From assembly GCF_000616095.1 (NCBI RefSeq), contig NZ_BAMS01000003.1, positions 124,001 to 188,000 on the forward strand: a stretch of DNA of 64,000 bases, read 5' to 3'. A program made the position numbers and the translations under genes. Below are positions 25,427 to 35,284 of the stretch, one piece after another. Source of the DNA: Sneathiella glossodoripedis JCM 23214. GTDB lineage: Bacteria > Pseudomonadota > Alphaproteobacteria > Sneathiellales > Sneathiellaceae. How positions within the stretch are numbered: the first letter of the stretch is position 1; every line of letters begins with the position of its first letter. The notes below the pieces were generated by a model. The model saw only the letters and a list, made by a program, of their open reading frames with translations, was not told the origin of the DNA and made no database searches.

Positions 25427-28417
25427 CTAAATACCGTATTTTAGTCGCCTTTTTATAAATGCAGGTTGTGAACCTTCAAGAATGTTAACAATTCTCTTAT
25501 TTATACTGGGGTTTTCAATTGAGCCGGTCTCGTATGAAAATTTGTAGTTATTAGCCTTGTCCAGATTAACGTATATGATCTGCTCTGCGTCTGATCCTAC
25601 CGCCAAATTAGGATTATGCGTTACCATTACTACTTGGCGGTGCTTTTTTGCTTCTCTAATGCAGTTAGACAAAACTTTGAATATGCTTTCATTGTCAAGG
25701 TTATCTTCAGGTTGATCTATGATAAGTGGGGTATTCTTTCGATCAAGCTGGAGGTAAAAAATCAATAATAATAAACCTTTTTCACCGGGGGATAACTCAT
25801 TTAGATTTTTATCTCCAAGTCGCAGCTCATATTTCGACGAAAGGTAATCGAACGAAAATAGAAAGTCATAAAACCCTTTGAGATCGTATGTCTGGTCACT
25901 CAAATCAGGGTTTTCAGACCGCATATCGGTCAATATCTGATTGCAAAAATCCAATATTGCATCAGGATTATTCCAGTTTGTGTCACTTACATATGTTCTC
26001 AATTTTGATATCGCATCTGAGTTGTTTCTAAATGGGCCGCGTTTTCTTTGATTGATATGATTGAGAAATTCTCGTTGGAAATCTTTATTCAAAACAAACG
26101 AAGCCTGAATTTCGATACCGAAGCCACCAGTACGTACTGCATTGAGATGCCCCTCAACACTACTCTTTAGATTTTGATAGAACTGTAAAAACTCTTTTTT
26201 GCTACTGTAAATACTTTTAACGATGTCTCCCCGTTTTTTATAACAGCGATTTAAATTACCTTCTAGGTCTTCCTCAATTTCCTTTAATTGCCTTCTTAAC
26301 CAATTCAAAGTGTTTGCTGATGGGGCCTCGTCATCACCAAGTATTTCATTTCGCATTGCTCTCCAAGTATTCAGGCGATCTAAATATGACTGATATTTTC
26401 GCTGAGGTGTACCGAGCTTTTCTTTGAGTTGATTGATTTCATCATCAAAAAAACGATAGGCATTTTTCAGATCTGGGATAGTCTTTAGTTGGTCCAAGTT
26501 CATTTCGGTTGAGAACTGAAGTGTGTTCTCAGTTTCATAAGCTACTATTTGTTCCTGAATTTCATCAATTTTTCGATCTATCGCTTCTGTATCCAGGCGA
26601 TGCTGAACTATATTTGCTAAATCCAGCTCTAATTCTTCCAGAGAAGGTAGTAGTTGCGTAATCTCATTTTTGAAAGTTGCATCAAGATTTATCAATCTTT
26701 CCTTTAGAGTAACCGCCTTTTGAAGTTTAGATTTTTTATTGGTTAAAACTGCGGTTAATGCCTTACCCTTTTCACTAATCGCGGTATGAATCTCACTTAG
26801 CCTTCTAATTTTATCAGTTAGCTTTTTTTGCTCTCCCGTTTCTTCGTTAGGCTTTTCAATTTCTTTCGGCTTGGCGGCCTCTAATGCTTCTAACTCTTCA
26901 TTTTTTGCCTTTATTTGAGCTATAATCTGTGTTTTATATTCTTGAGAACTTTGCCTTTCCAAATCAACAATTTCAATATTCAGTTCTCGCAGTTGTCGTT
27001 TCAGAGAGCTAATTTCAACTTTACTTTGTTGAGTTTTTTCTTCCTCTAACTCAGCGAATGAAGATTTGCCAAGTTTTTCGGTGTCATCAACATGTGAAAA
27101 AACGACATTTTCAATTTCATTTCTAAACTGTTCGATTTCTATTTCATTGGTCAGTTGTTCAAAATAATTTTGAGGTAAATATTCTAAAGCTTCGGGCTTG
27201 TTTCGATCACACTTTTCATTGAGTGATTTTTCTATCACCTTGTCAGATTGCCAAGTAATTGATGCCGTGAAATTTTCCGCATACCCACGTTGCCTAAATT
27301 TTTTGCTTTTTGTATTATCTGTTAAGAAAGAAAAGTAGTCTTCTTGACGACTGTCGCCCAATAAACCCAAAAATATCAACAATAGCGCTTTTGCCGCTGC
27401 CCTTATTACCAATTATTGCTGTCAACTCTGGGTTCAAAGGAATTTTTACGTCCTTAAACCATTGACCATTACTGTCGTCATACCCTTCAACTTGATCAAT
27501 TGACAACTGGCTTAAGAACTTGGTTCTGTCTTGGTTTAACCGTCTTATTGTGTCGGGTTCAGAACCTATAAAGACACGACTGTCTGGCTCATGGCAAATT
27601 TGCTTAAGTCCCTTAAAGGTTAAATCAGATTTGATCCATGTTGATGCAAACCCAGCTACATCTCCATTTAGTCGCTCTAAATCATCAAAACTATGGGCGT
27701 CACTGCCGGAAAGTACAGGTTTAGGTTCTGATAAACCTCTGAGTACCGATCAGTCTTCAATAAAAATTCACGATTTTCTTTTTTACCAAAAAACAGATCA
27801 CACGTACGGTCAATACGATCTGCAAGCGTAACTTTCCTAGGCGAACTGTTATCTGTTGAGCGCAGGCCATTATTATTAGCGGGAAATGCAAGAAGATAAG
27901 GTCTATCATTTCCAAAGGTATTTCTTAAAGCATCAAGCAAACCATCCAAAGTTATCGTCGCAGCAGTAAAATCAGCCTCAGTTTTCAAATCCGAACATCT
28001 TTGTCTAACACTTGCATCATCCAAAGATTGTGTTTCCAAATTTGTTAAAAACCTAATGATTTTATCTTTGTTGATCTTAGTCGGATCGTTGTCAAAAATC
28101 ACATGAAAATCAGGATGTGATCCATCTCTACTAATAGATTCAGATAGACGGAATTCTATATTTAGGAAAAACTGTTTTTTGGTTTCAGGATATCTTTTTT
28201 GATACCTTTCTTTGAAATCAAAAAAAATATCACCTGAAAAGTAATCAGTAATACCAAAAGCTTGCACATCAGAATCTTCAAGAACATCAATAAAACGGTC
28301 CCAAGTATCATCGCTCACTGGTCCATATGCATTGTTTAGCTTCGTGCCTGGTGGGTGCACATGAAGATCCCATCGTCGCCACAATGAACCTGCTTCACAA
28401 AAACGAACATCACTCAT
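25427..28417 (-). CDS. TrlF-type PHP-like plus SMC-like ATPase (two apparent frameshifts)
   Basis: A protein of about 996 residues. The N-terminal third is PHP-like (WDLHVHPPGTK opening, SGSDAHSFDDL closing), the usual front of TrlF-family ATPases. The rest is an SMC/Rad50-like ATPase: Walker A GNKGSGKS, a long Glu/Lys-rich coiled coil, an LSPGEKG signature, and Walker B LIIDQPEDNLD. The frame breaks near 27747 (one C missing) and near 27375 (one T extra in a T-run); repairing both gives one protein. It is far more AT-rich than its neighbours and lies next to a tRNA, which suggests acquisition. Such large nuclease-ATPase fusions are often defence genes; the function here is inferred. Confidence 0.78.
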
Positions 28418-28770
28418 GATATTTTTCCTGATTGGCGAATTCTGTGCGTACTGACACTATTTGCTTCTCCCCCGAAAAACACTTTCGTCTTATTAATTAA
28501 TGTTGTGCAAGTTTATATGTTGTATAAATATTGTAAAGTATCTAGCAATAATAGAAATCAAATTTCTAATGCAGAAAACTAGAGATAAGCTCGATCATGT
28601 CTTATTTATTCTTATAATTTTTGATGCGGGTAACATATTTCCTGATACCTTTGTCAATAGATTCAATTTTTGGTTGAATAGTTTGGTTCTTTTTTAGTCA
28701 CAAATCTCTAAGCTATCTGTTCACTATCAATTATAAGTTATGGGTAAAGAGTTGATCCCGCCATACTATC
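28418..28770. other. AT-rich gap between the TrlF-type gene and tRNA-Pro
   Basis: This 353-base stretch is AT-rich like the gene beside it. It contains an open frame of 65 codons on the plus strand (28500-28697) with no ribosome site or recognisable sequence, which I do not accept as a gene. It presumably carries the promoter of the ATPase gene. No integrase and no repeat of the tRNA 3' end were seen. Confidence 0.45.
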
Positions 28771-28847
<77 letters not shown>

Positions 28848-28877
28848 ACCGTGTGTGCGGCATGATATTACCTAATG

Positions 28878-29895
28878 TCAGTAGGCGCGATCAATGGCGA
28901 AATCAACGGCGCTGAGCAGTGCTGATTTGACAGGGCTGTCCTCAAAAATACCGAGTGCTTCTTTCGCAGCTGTTCCGTATTTGCGAGCGGCGGCGAACGT
29001 ATCGGCGATCGTTCCATATTTTTCGATCAAGCGAGAGCCGTATCCAGATCTGATTTGGTTTGCGACTGTTCGATCACCCGTTTCCAGAAGTTCTGTTCAT
29101 CCGGTGTGCCTTTGCGATTGGCAAGCAAAACCGGCAGTGTCACTTTGCCTTCGCGAAAATCATCGCCAATGGTTTTTCCAAGTGATGCCTGCTCCGCCGA
29201 ATAATCGAGGGCATCATCAATTAGCTGGAATGCAATACCAAGATTGGTTCCGTAGTCGGCAAGGGCTTTCACTTCAGCTTCAGGGCGTTCGGCAACAACT
29301 GCACCCACTTCACATGCCGCAGTGAACAAAGCTGCCGTTTTGGCACCGATCACTTCGTAATATTTATCTTCGGTCAGGGAAATGTCGCCCACATTCATCA
29401 ATTGCAGCACTTCACCTTCGGCAATGACGGCTGAGGCATTGGAGAGAATGCGCAAGACTTCCAGCGATCCGTCTTCCACCATCAACTGAAAAGAGCGGCT
29501 GAACAGAAAATCACCAACCAGCACACTTGCCTGATTGCCCCAAAGAGCGTTGGCTGTTTCATTCCCTCGGCGCAGATCACTTTCATCAACCACATCGTCA
29601 TGCAGCAAGGTCGCCGTGTGGATAAATTCTACGCAAGCTGCGAGTTTTTTTGCTCTGTCCCCTTCGTACCCGCACAGTTTGGCAGCGCCAGAGTGAGAAC
29701 TGGCCTAAGGCGCTTGCCACCGGCGGCAATGAGATGCCGGGCAAGTGTGGGGATTAATTCGACATCGCTGTGCATCCGGTCAAGAATGATCTGGTTTGTA
29801 TCCTCCAGATCCTGAACTACAATATCCATAAGGGGCTTCAAGGACGCTTTTTCAGTCTTTTGAAAGCTTGTTTTCAAATCTGTAAGTGATGACAA
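28878..29895 (-). CDS. ispB: Polyprenyl (octaprenyl-type) diphosphate synthase (two apparent frameshifts)
   Basis: Makes the long isoprenoid chain of the quinone side chain by repeated addition of isopentenyl diphosphate. Visible are the GGKRLRPVLTLA motif, the first aspartate-rich motif LLHDDVVDESDLRRG, and the second, QLIDDALDY. The frame breaks near 29693 (one G missing: CTGCC for CTGGCC, giving LAKLCGYEGDRAKKLA) and near 29029 (one C missing, giving ALALIEKYG). Repaired length is about 339 residues, normal for the family. Since a quinone-chain synthase should be essential, the breaks are best read as sequencing errors. Chain length cannot be judged here. Confidence 0.9.
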
Positions 29896-30041
29896 GGTTG
29901 CCTCTTAAATACTAATCCCGAAGGGGTATAAAATACGCGCTGAGCATAGCCTAAGATGGGCGCTGGTCAAGTGAGAGTACAAAGCGTTGGTATTCAAAAG
30001 AAATTTATCTATTCTGTGTAAAAGTAAAGAGGGCCAGTCCG

Positions 30042-30263
30042 TTGATTGAATTATTCCGTACCAATGATCCGGTTTTGATTTCCTACATAGTTGCCATTTT
30101 AAAAGATGAGCAGATTGAGGCGATTGTTCTGGATGAGCATACATCTGTGCTGGAGGGAAGCATCGGTGCCATTCAACGGCGAATTGTCGTGCGGGCTGAT
30201 GATGAAGTGGTAGCGAAAGCCATTTTGAAGGATGTGGCCCCGGAACAGCTGCAGGATCGTTAA
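30042..30263 (+). CDS. DUF2007-type small protein
   Basis: A 73-residue protein matching the DUF2007 pattern (putative signal transducing protein): short N-terminal MIELFRTNDPVLISYI, then the LKDEQIEAIVLDEH strand-turn and RRIVVRADDE. The start is TTG at 30042 with GAGGG upstream. It is 2 bases before the TrmN6-type gene and divergent from the polyprenyl synthase. Function not known; homologues in alphaproteobacteria have the same two neighbours. Confidence 0.8.
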   Translation: MIELFRTNDPVLISYIVAILKDEQIEAIVLDEHTSVLEGSIGAIQRRIVVRADDEVVAKAILKDVAPEQLQDR

Positions 30264-30265
30264 AT

Positions 30266-31051
30266 ATGGGCTGGACCACAGATGGGTTTCTGAACGGTGC
30301 GTTGCAGATTGAACAGCCTGCTACCGGATTTCGGGCAGGGTCGGATGCGGTCCTGTTGGCAGCGGCGGTTGCGGCTGCAACAGCAACGGGGAAGCTGAAC
30401 GTTCTGGATGTCGGCTGCGGAGTGGGGACCGCCGGCCTTTGCGTCAAGCATCGCATCCGGGATACTGTTTTAATAGGTCTGGATGTGCAGGGGGAGTTGG
30501 TGGAGGCCGCAAAGCGGAACGCCCGTCACAATAATCTTGAAGCTGGATGTCAGTTCCATCAGGTGAATATTGCAAAACGCCGGAGCTTTGAGGGTATCTT
30601 GATGCCTGATGGTCAGCCGTTGCTCGCCTTTGGTTTTGATCATGTGATCACCAATCCCCCTTTCTATGAAGCGGGACGAGCGCAATCATCGCCCAGCGAG
30701 ATAAAAACACTGGCCCATTTGGAAGGGGATGCGGATCTATTTTCCTGGATTAAATTCAGTATCGCACGAACCCGTCCCAAGGGGCGTATCAGTATCATTC
30801 ATCGGGCAGATCGCCTTGGGGATATATTGAATGCACTCGATACCGGAAAATGCGGTGACATCAAAGTCCTGCCCCTCTGGCCAAATGAGCTGACGCCTGC
30901 GAAACGTGTTCTTGTTCAAGGCACAAAAGGAAATGGTGGACCCCTTAAATTGCTAAGAGGGTTGGTTTTGCACGAACAGGATGGAAAACCCACAGAAATT
31001 GCGGACAGAATTTTAAGAGACGGTCTTTCACTTGAAGATCAGTTCAAATAA
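30266..31051 (+). CDS. TrmN6-type tRNA1(Val) adenine-37 N6-methyltransferase
   Basis: A 261-residue class I methyltransferase. The SAM-binding motif is LDVGCGVGTAGLC, and the catalytic NPPFYE is the N6-adenine/YfiC-type signature. The N-terminus (DGFLNGALQIEQPATGFRAGSDAVLLA) also matches the YfiC/TrmN6 group, which methylates A37 of tRNA-Val. The precise target is inferred from family. Confidence 0.85.
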   Translation: MGWTTDGFLNGALQIEQPATGFRAGSDAVLLAAAVAAATATGKLNVLDVGCGVGTAGLCVKHRIRDTVLIGLDVQGELVEAAKRNARHNNLEAGCQFHQVNIAKRRSFEGILMPDGQPLLAFGFDHVITNPPFYEAGRAQSSPSEIKTLAHLEGDADLFSWIKFSIARTRPKGRISIIHRADRLGDILNALDTGKCGDIKVLPLWPNELTPAKRVLVQGTKGNGGPLKLLRGLVLHEQDGKPTEIADRILRDGLSLEDQFK

Positions 31052-31089
31052 AACTTGTGCCTTTTCAATCTGTAATTAAGTTATGGACC

Positions 31090-31953
31090 ATGAAACTAAA
31101 ATCTATACTCGCAAAAACACCCTTAAAACGCTGGCTTAAAAAAGATCCGGTAGTGGCCGTCGTTCCTTTGCACGGGGTTATCGCCTCTGGAGGAGGAAAA
31201 TTACGTGGAGAGCAGCTCAATCTGATGGGATTGGCTGACACACTTAACGACGCCTTTGAAACCAAGGGACTGGTGGCGGTCGCCCTTTCCGTGAATTCCC
31301 CCGGAGGATCACCCGTACAATCCGCACTGATCGCGGCCCGAATTCGGCAACTTGCAGACGAGAAAAAAGTGCCCGTTTATGCGTTTGCAGAGGATGTTAT
31401 GGCGTCTGGCGGATATTGGCTGGGCTGCTGCGCAGATGAAATATACGCAGATCAAAACTCGGTAGTGGGTTCAATTGGGGTTATTTCAGCAGGATTTGGT
31501 TTTACCGGGTTGATGGAGAAAATCGGTGTTGAGCGCCGCACATATGCCGCAGGTGAAAATAAATCAAAGCTTGATCCTTTCAGTCCTGAAAAAGAATCTG
31601 ATGTCGAGTGGCTGAAAAAGCTGCAGACCGAAATCCATGAAAATTTCAAAACCTATGTTAAGGAGCGTCGGGGAGATCGCCTGAAAAAGCGAAAAGATAA
31701 AGAGCTTTTCTCTGGAGATGTCTGGACTGGCAGCAAGGCTGTTGAGCTGGGTTTGATTGACGGCCTGGGTGATGTTCGCAGTTTCATGCGGGAGAAATAT
31801 GGCGAGAAGGTCAAACTTCAATTGCTGGAAGGTCGTAAGAGCTGGCTGCAGAAAACATTGGGGCTCGGCTCTCAGTCCGTTGTATCTGAAACAGTGCAAT
31901 CCGTTGTCGGGGCCGCAAAAGCAGAGGCAGAATGGAACAAATATGGTTTGTGA
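31090..31953 (+). CDS. S49-family signal-peptide-peptidase-like serine protease
   Basis: A 287-residue peptidase of the SppA/SohB family. The nucleophile Ser is in DVMASGGYWLGCCADEIYAD and the general base Lys in AGENKSKLDPF; the preceding SVNSPGGSPVQSA is also typical. The short form without a duplicated domain matches the bacterial 36K type. I use ATG 31090; a GTG at 31057 would add 11 residues and lies 5 bases after the methylase stop. It probably degrades membrane-released signal peptides. Confidence 0.87.
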   Translation: MKLKSILAKTPLKRWLKKDPVVAVVPLHGVIASGGGKLRGEQLNLMGLADTLNDAFETKGLVAVALSVNSPGGSPVQSALIAARIRQLADEKKVPVYAFAEDVMASGGYWLGCCADEIYADQNSVVGSIGVISAGFGFTGLMEKIGVERRTYAAGENKSKLDPFSPEKESDVEWLKKLQTEIHENFKTYVKERRGDRLKKRKDKELFSGDVWTGSKAVELGLIDGLGDVRSFMREKYGEKVKLQLLEGRKSWLQKTLGLGSQSVVSETVQSVVGAAKAEAEWNKYGL

Positions 31954-31985
31954 TTCGCTAAAATCGGACAGCAAGTGAGAATCAA

Positions 31986-32230
31986 ATGTTGTCACCGATA
32001 AAGATTATTTTATTGCTGGCCGTCGTCGCTGGTGTTTTTCTGATCGCCAGAATGGTTCGCGGAGCTGTTAAAAAAGGCGGAAATCCAGTGGATACAGCTA
32101 CTCCAATGAAAAAGATGAGGGTGCTGATCCCACTGAAATGGAAAAATGCCCAAATTGCGGGACATATGTTTCCGCGCTTGAGGATCATGCTGCAAGCGCT
32201 GAATATTCAAACTTGTCACAGGCTTGTTGA
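31986..32230 (+). CDS. Small membrane-anchored CxxC protein (PP0621-like; one apparent frameshift)
   Basis: An N-terminal membrane helix (KIILLLAVVAGVFLIARMV) is followed, after a frame change near 32103, by EKCPNCGTYVSAL and a short tail ending LSQAC. Adding one C (ACTCCAAT to ACTCCCAAT) gives DTATPNEKDEGADP and a protein of about 81 residues. This helix-linker-CxxCG layout matches small PP0621-type proteins of proteobacteria. Left unrepaired, the first frame runs on with an arginine-rich, unconvincing tail. It lies before glyQ on the same strand. Confidence 0.7.
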
Positions 32231-32294
32231 CCGAAAGAAAACGGGGCACTATGTTGCACCGCACCTATTACTAAATAAGAATGCGGTTTAAGTC

Positions 32295-33190
32295 ATGACG
32301 GCTAATGCGGTGTCAACGCCTGGTTCCTCGTTTCAGGATCTGATCCTGACCTTGCAACGTTTCTGGGCTGAGCAGGGATGTGTGATCCTGCAACCCTATG
32401 ATATGGAAGTTGGTGCAGGTACGTTTCATCCGGCAACCACATTACGGGCGCTGGGCCCGGAGCCTGGAGTGCCGCTTATGTCCAGCCGTCACGCCGGCCG
32501 ACCGACGGCCGCTATGGCGAAAATCCAAATCGCGGACAGCATTACTATCAGTTTCAGGTCATTCTGAAGCCGTCACCTGAGAATATTCAGGAGCTTTATT
32601 TGCAAAGCCTCTATGCCTTGGGCATTGATCCAAAAAACCATGACATTCGCTTTGTCGAGGACGACTGGGAAAGCCCGACACTGGGTGCGTGGGGACTGGG
32701 TTGGGAAGTCTGGTGTGATGGTATGGAAGTCAGCCAGTTTACCTATTTTCAACAGGTTGGCGGTTTTGACTGCAATCCGGTATCTGGTGAGCTGACTTAT
32801 GGGCTTGAGCGTCTTGCCATGTATGTGCAGGGCGTTGACAGCATGTATGATTTGAAATGGAACAATGAGGGCGTGACTTACGGAGATGTGTTCTTGCAAA
32901 ATGAGCAGGAAATGTCGGCCTTCAATTTCGAACATTCAGACGTGGAAATTCTTCTTCGCCAGTTTGAGGATGCAGAAAAACAGTGTCAGCAGGTGTTGGC
33001 TGCCGGTCTGGCACTCCCTGCCTATGATCAATGCATGAAAGCGTCTCATCTGTTCAATCTATTGGATGCCCGCGGTGTCATTAGTGTTACCGAGAGGGCT
33101 GCGTATATCGGGCGCGTGCGGGCACTTGCCAAGGGCTGCGCCGAACAGTGGCTTCGTAACCGTGGTCATCTGGACGGGGAGGCGAAATAA
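32295..33190 (+). CDS. glyQ: Glycyl-tRNA synthetase alpha subunit (one apparent frameshift)
   Basis: Catalytic subunit of the tetrameric bacterial glycyl-tRNA synthetase. The N-terminal [19 protein letters not shown] and [20 protein letters not shown] are unmistakable, as are the later [19 protein letters not shown] and YFQQVGG. The frame breaks near 32464: GAGCCTGG should read GAGCCCTGG, giving [20 protein letters not shown] and a continuous protein of about 298 residues. Because glyQ is essential and no second copy is in view, this is good evidence for sequencing error. It overlaps glyS by one base (TAATG). Confidence 0.95.
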
Positions 33191-35247
33191 TGGCTGAATT
33201 GTTGCTTGAGCTGTTTAGCGAAGAAATTCCCGCGCGGATGCAGGTGAAAGCTGCGTCTGATCTTGAACGATTACTGGTCGCCTCTTTGAAAGAGGCGGGG
33301 GTTGAATATGGGGCTGTAACGTCATATTCCACGCCGCGTCGGTTAACACTGGTGATTGCGGGCCTGCCTCATTCCCAGCCAGATAAAAGCGAAGAGCGCC
33401 GTGGCCCACGGGTTGGAGCACCAGAGAAAGCGCTGGAAGGATTTTTGCGCTCTACCGGTCTGTCAAAGGATCAGCTTGAAGAGCGTGAAACCCCTAAGGG
33501 ATCTTTTTACTATGCGGTAATTGAAACCAAGGGTGGCCAGACAAGCGATGTTCTTAAAGACATTATTCCGGCCGCGCTGAGTGCATTGCCTTGGGCGAAG
33601 CCTATGAAATGGAATGCTCACAAGGCACGTTGGGTTCGCCCGCTTCATAATATTCTGTGCCTGTTTGATGGAGCCGTTCTCCCCATTGAGTGGGAGCATC
33701 TCACTGCAACAGGTCATACATATGGCCACCGGTTTATGGCACCGGATACAATCGTAGTGAAGGACTTTGCGGACTATCACAGCAAATTGCGCAGTGCTTA
33801 TGTGATTTTGGATGATGCGGAGCGCCGAGATATCATTCTTAAAGATGCGACCAGCCTTGCAAAAGATGAAGGGCTCGAGCTGATCGAAGATCCAGGTTTG
33901 CTTGCGGAGGTGGCTGGACTTGTTGAATGGCCTGAAGTTCTCATTGGCGGAATTGATCCCCAATTTATGGACGTCCCACAGGAAGCCCTGATTTCAGCCA
34001 TGCGCAGCCATCAGAAATATTTCTCCCTCTCTGACGGGACGGGCAAGATGGCACCGCGCTTTATTACGGTTGCGAACCTGCGCGCTGAAGATGGCGGCAA
34101 AAAGATTGTCGCCGGAAATGAGCGTGTTTTAAGTGCGCGTCTTTCTGATGCAAAGTTTTTTTGGGACCTGGATCGCAAAGAAACCCTCGAAAGCCGTGTG
34201 GATGCGCTTGAAAAAGTTGTGTTTCATGCCCGCCTTGGAACTGTCCGTCAAAAGGTGGCGCGCATCGCCGAACTTGCCAAAGTCATTGCCCCATTTGTCC
34301 CGCAAGCTGATGCGGATAAATGTGTTCGCGCGGCGCTGCTCTGTAAAGCGGATTTGACCACTGAAATGGTTGGGGAATTTGCAGACCTGCAAGGCTTGAT
34401 GGGGCGCTATTATGCTGAACATGATGGCGAGGATGCAGATATCGCCTGTGCCTTGCAGGAACATTACTCCCCGCTTGGCCCTAATGATGCCTGTCCGTCT
34501 GCTGCGGTGAGTGTTGTTGTCGCGCTGGCAGATAAAATTGATACACTGGTTGGCTTTTTTGCGATGAATGAAAAGCCAACCGGATCAAAAGATCCCTATG
34601 CTTTAAGGCGTGCGGCACTTGGCGTTATTCGCCTTGTTCTTGAAAATGGCTTGCGTCTGCCGCTGCTCAAGATTTTCGAAAAGGCAGATGAATTGCAGAT
34701 TATCGACGAAAAATTGCAGGCATCGGAACTGCTGGAATTTTTCGCAGATCGATTGAAAGTCCATCTGAAAGAGCAGAATGTACGGCATGATTATATTGCA
34801 GCCGTTTTTGCGCTGGGCGGAACCAGTGATCTTGTCCGTCTGATGGCCCAAGTATCTGCATTATCCCAGTTTCTTGAAAGTGAAGACGGGGCCAATCTCC
34901 TGATTGCCTATCGCCGCGCTGCCAACATTCTGCGGATTGAAGAAAAGAAAGATGGTGTTTCATACAATGAAACCCCTGATAAATCCTTGTTTACACGGGA
35001 CGAGGAAATAAAGCTATTCGATCAAATTGAAGACGTCTCCGGCCTGGTGGCTGCAGCTTTGGGTGCGGATGAGTTCGATGCCGCCAGCCGAGCAGCCGCG
35101 ACTTTGCGAGGACCGGTTGATGCGTTCTTTGATAATGTGATCGTTAATGCGGATGAGGCCGATGTCCGGTCGAACCGCCTGCGACTGCTGGCAAGCATTC
35201 GTAATTCTCTGGACCAACTGGCTGATTTTTCAAAAATTGAGGGTTAG
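33190..35247 (+). CDS. glyS: Glycyl-tRNA synthetase beta subunit
   Basis: The 685-residue tRNA-binding subunit, full length. It opens with the typical LLLELFSEEIPARMQ and contains RGPRVGAP, MRSHQKYFSL and KADLTTEMVGEF; the C-terminal anticodon-binding region follows (VDAFFDNVIVNADEADVRSNRLRLL). It starts on the last base of glyQ, so the two subunits are coupled. ppdK follows 37 bases later. Confidence 0.97.
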   Translation: MAELLLELFSEEIPARMQVKAASDLERLLVASLKEAGVEYGAVTSYSTPRRLTLVIAGLPHSQPDKSEERRGPRVGAPEKALEGFLRSTGLSKDQLEERETPKGSFYYAVIETKGGQTSDVLKDIIPAALSALPWAKPMKWNAHKARWVRPLHNILCLFDGAVLPIEWEHLTATGHTYGHRFMAPDTIVVKDFADYHSKLRSAYVILDDAERRDIILKDATSLAKDEGLELIEDPGLLAEVAGLVEWPEVLIGGIDPQFMDVPQEALISAMRSHQKYFSLSDGTGKMAPRFITVANLRAEDGGKKIVAGNERVLSARLSDAKFFWDLDRKETLESRVDALEKVVFHARLGTVRQKVARIAELAKVIAPFVPQADADKCVRAALLCKADLTTEMVGEFADLQGLMGRYYAEHDGEDADIACALQEHYSPLGPNDACPSAAVSVVVALADKIDTLVGFFAMNEKPTGSKDPYALRRAALGVIRLVLENGLRLPLLKIFEKADELQIIDEKLQASELLEFFADRLKVHLKEQNVRHDYIAAVFALGGTSDLVRLMAQVSALSQFLESEDGANLLIAYRRAANILRIEEKKDGVSYNETPDKSLFTRDEEIKLFDQIEDVSGLVAAALGADEFDAASRAAATLRGPVDAFFDNVIVNADEADVRSNRLRLLASIRNSLDQLADFSKIEG

Positions 35248-35284
35248 CCTAAAGATAACAGTATAGCGAAAAGTGGACAAAACA

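Noticed and set aside
28500-28697. A 65-codon open frame in the AT-rich gap
   Set aside because: No ribosome site and a low-complexity product; chance open frames are expected in AT-rich DNA.
24800-28770. A full genomic island with integrase and attachment sites at tRNA-Pro
   Set aside because: No integrase, transposase or repeat of the tRNA 3' end was found; only composition and position support acquisition.
32295-33190. Programmed frameshifting in glyQ, ilvH and other genes
   Set aside because: The shift sites share no slippery heptamer or common structure, differ between genes, and are each explained by one missing base in a run.
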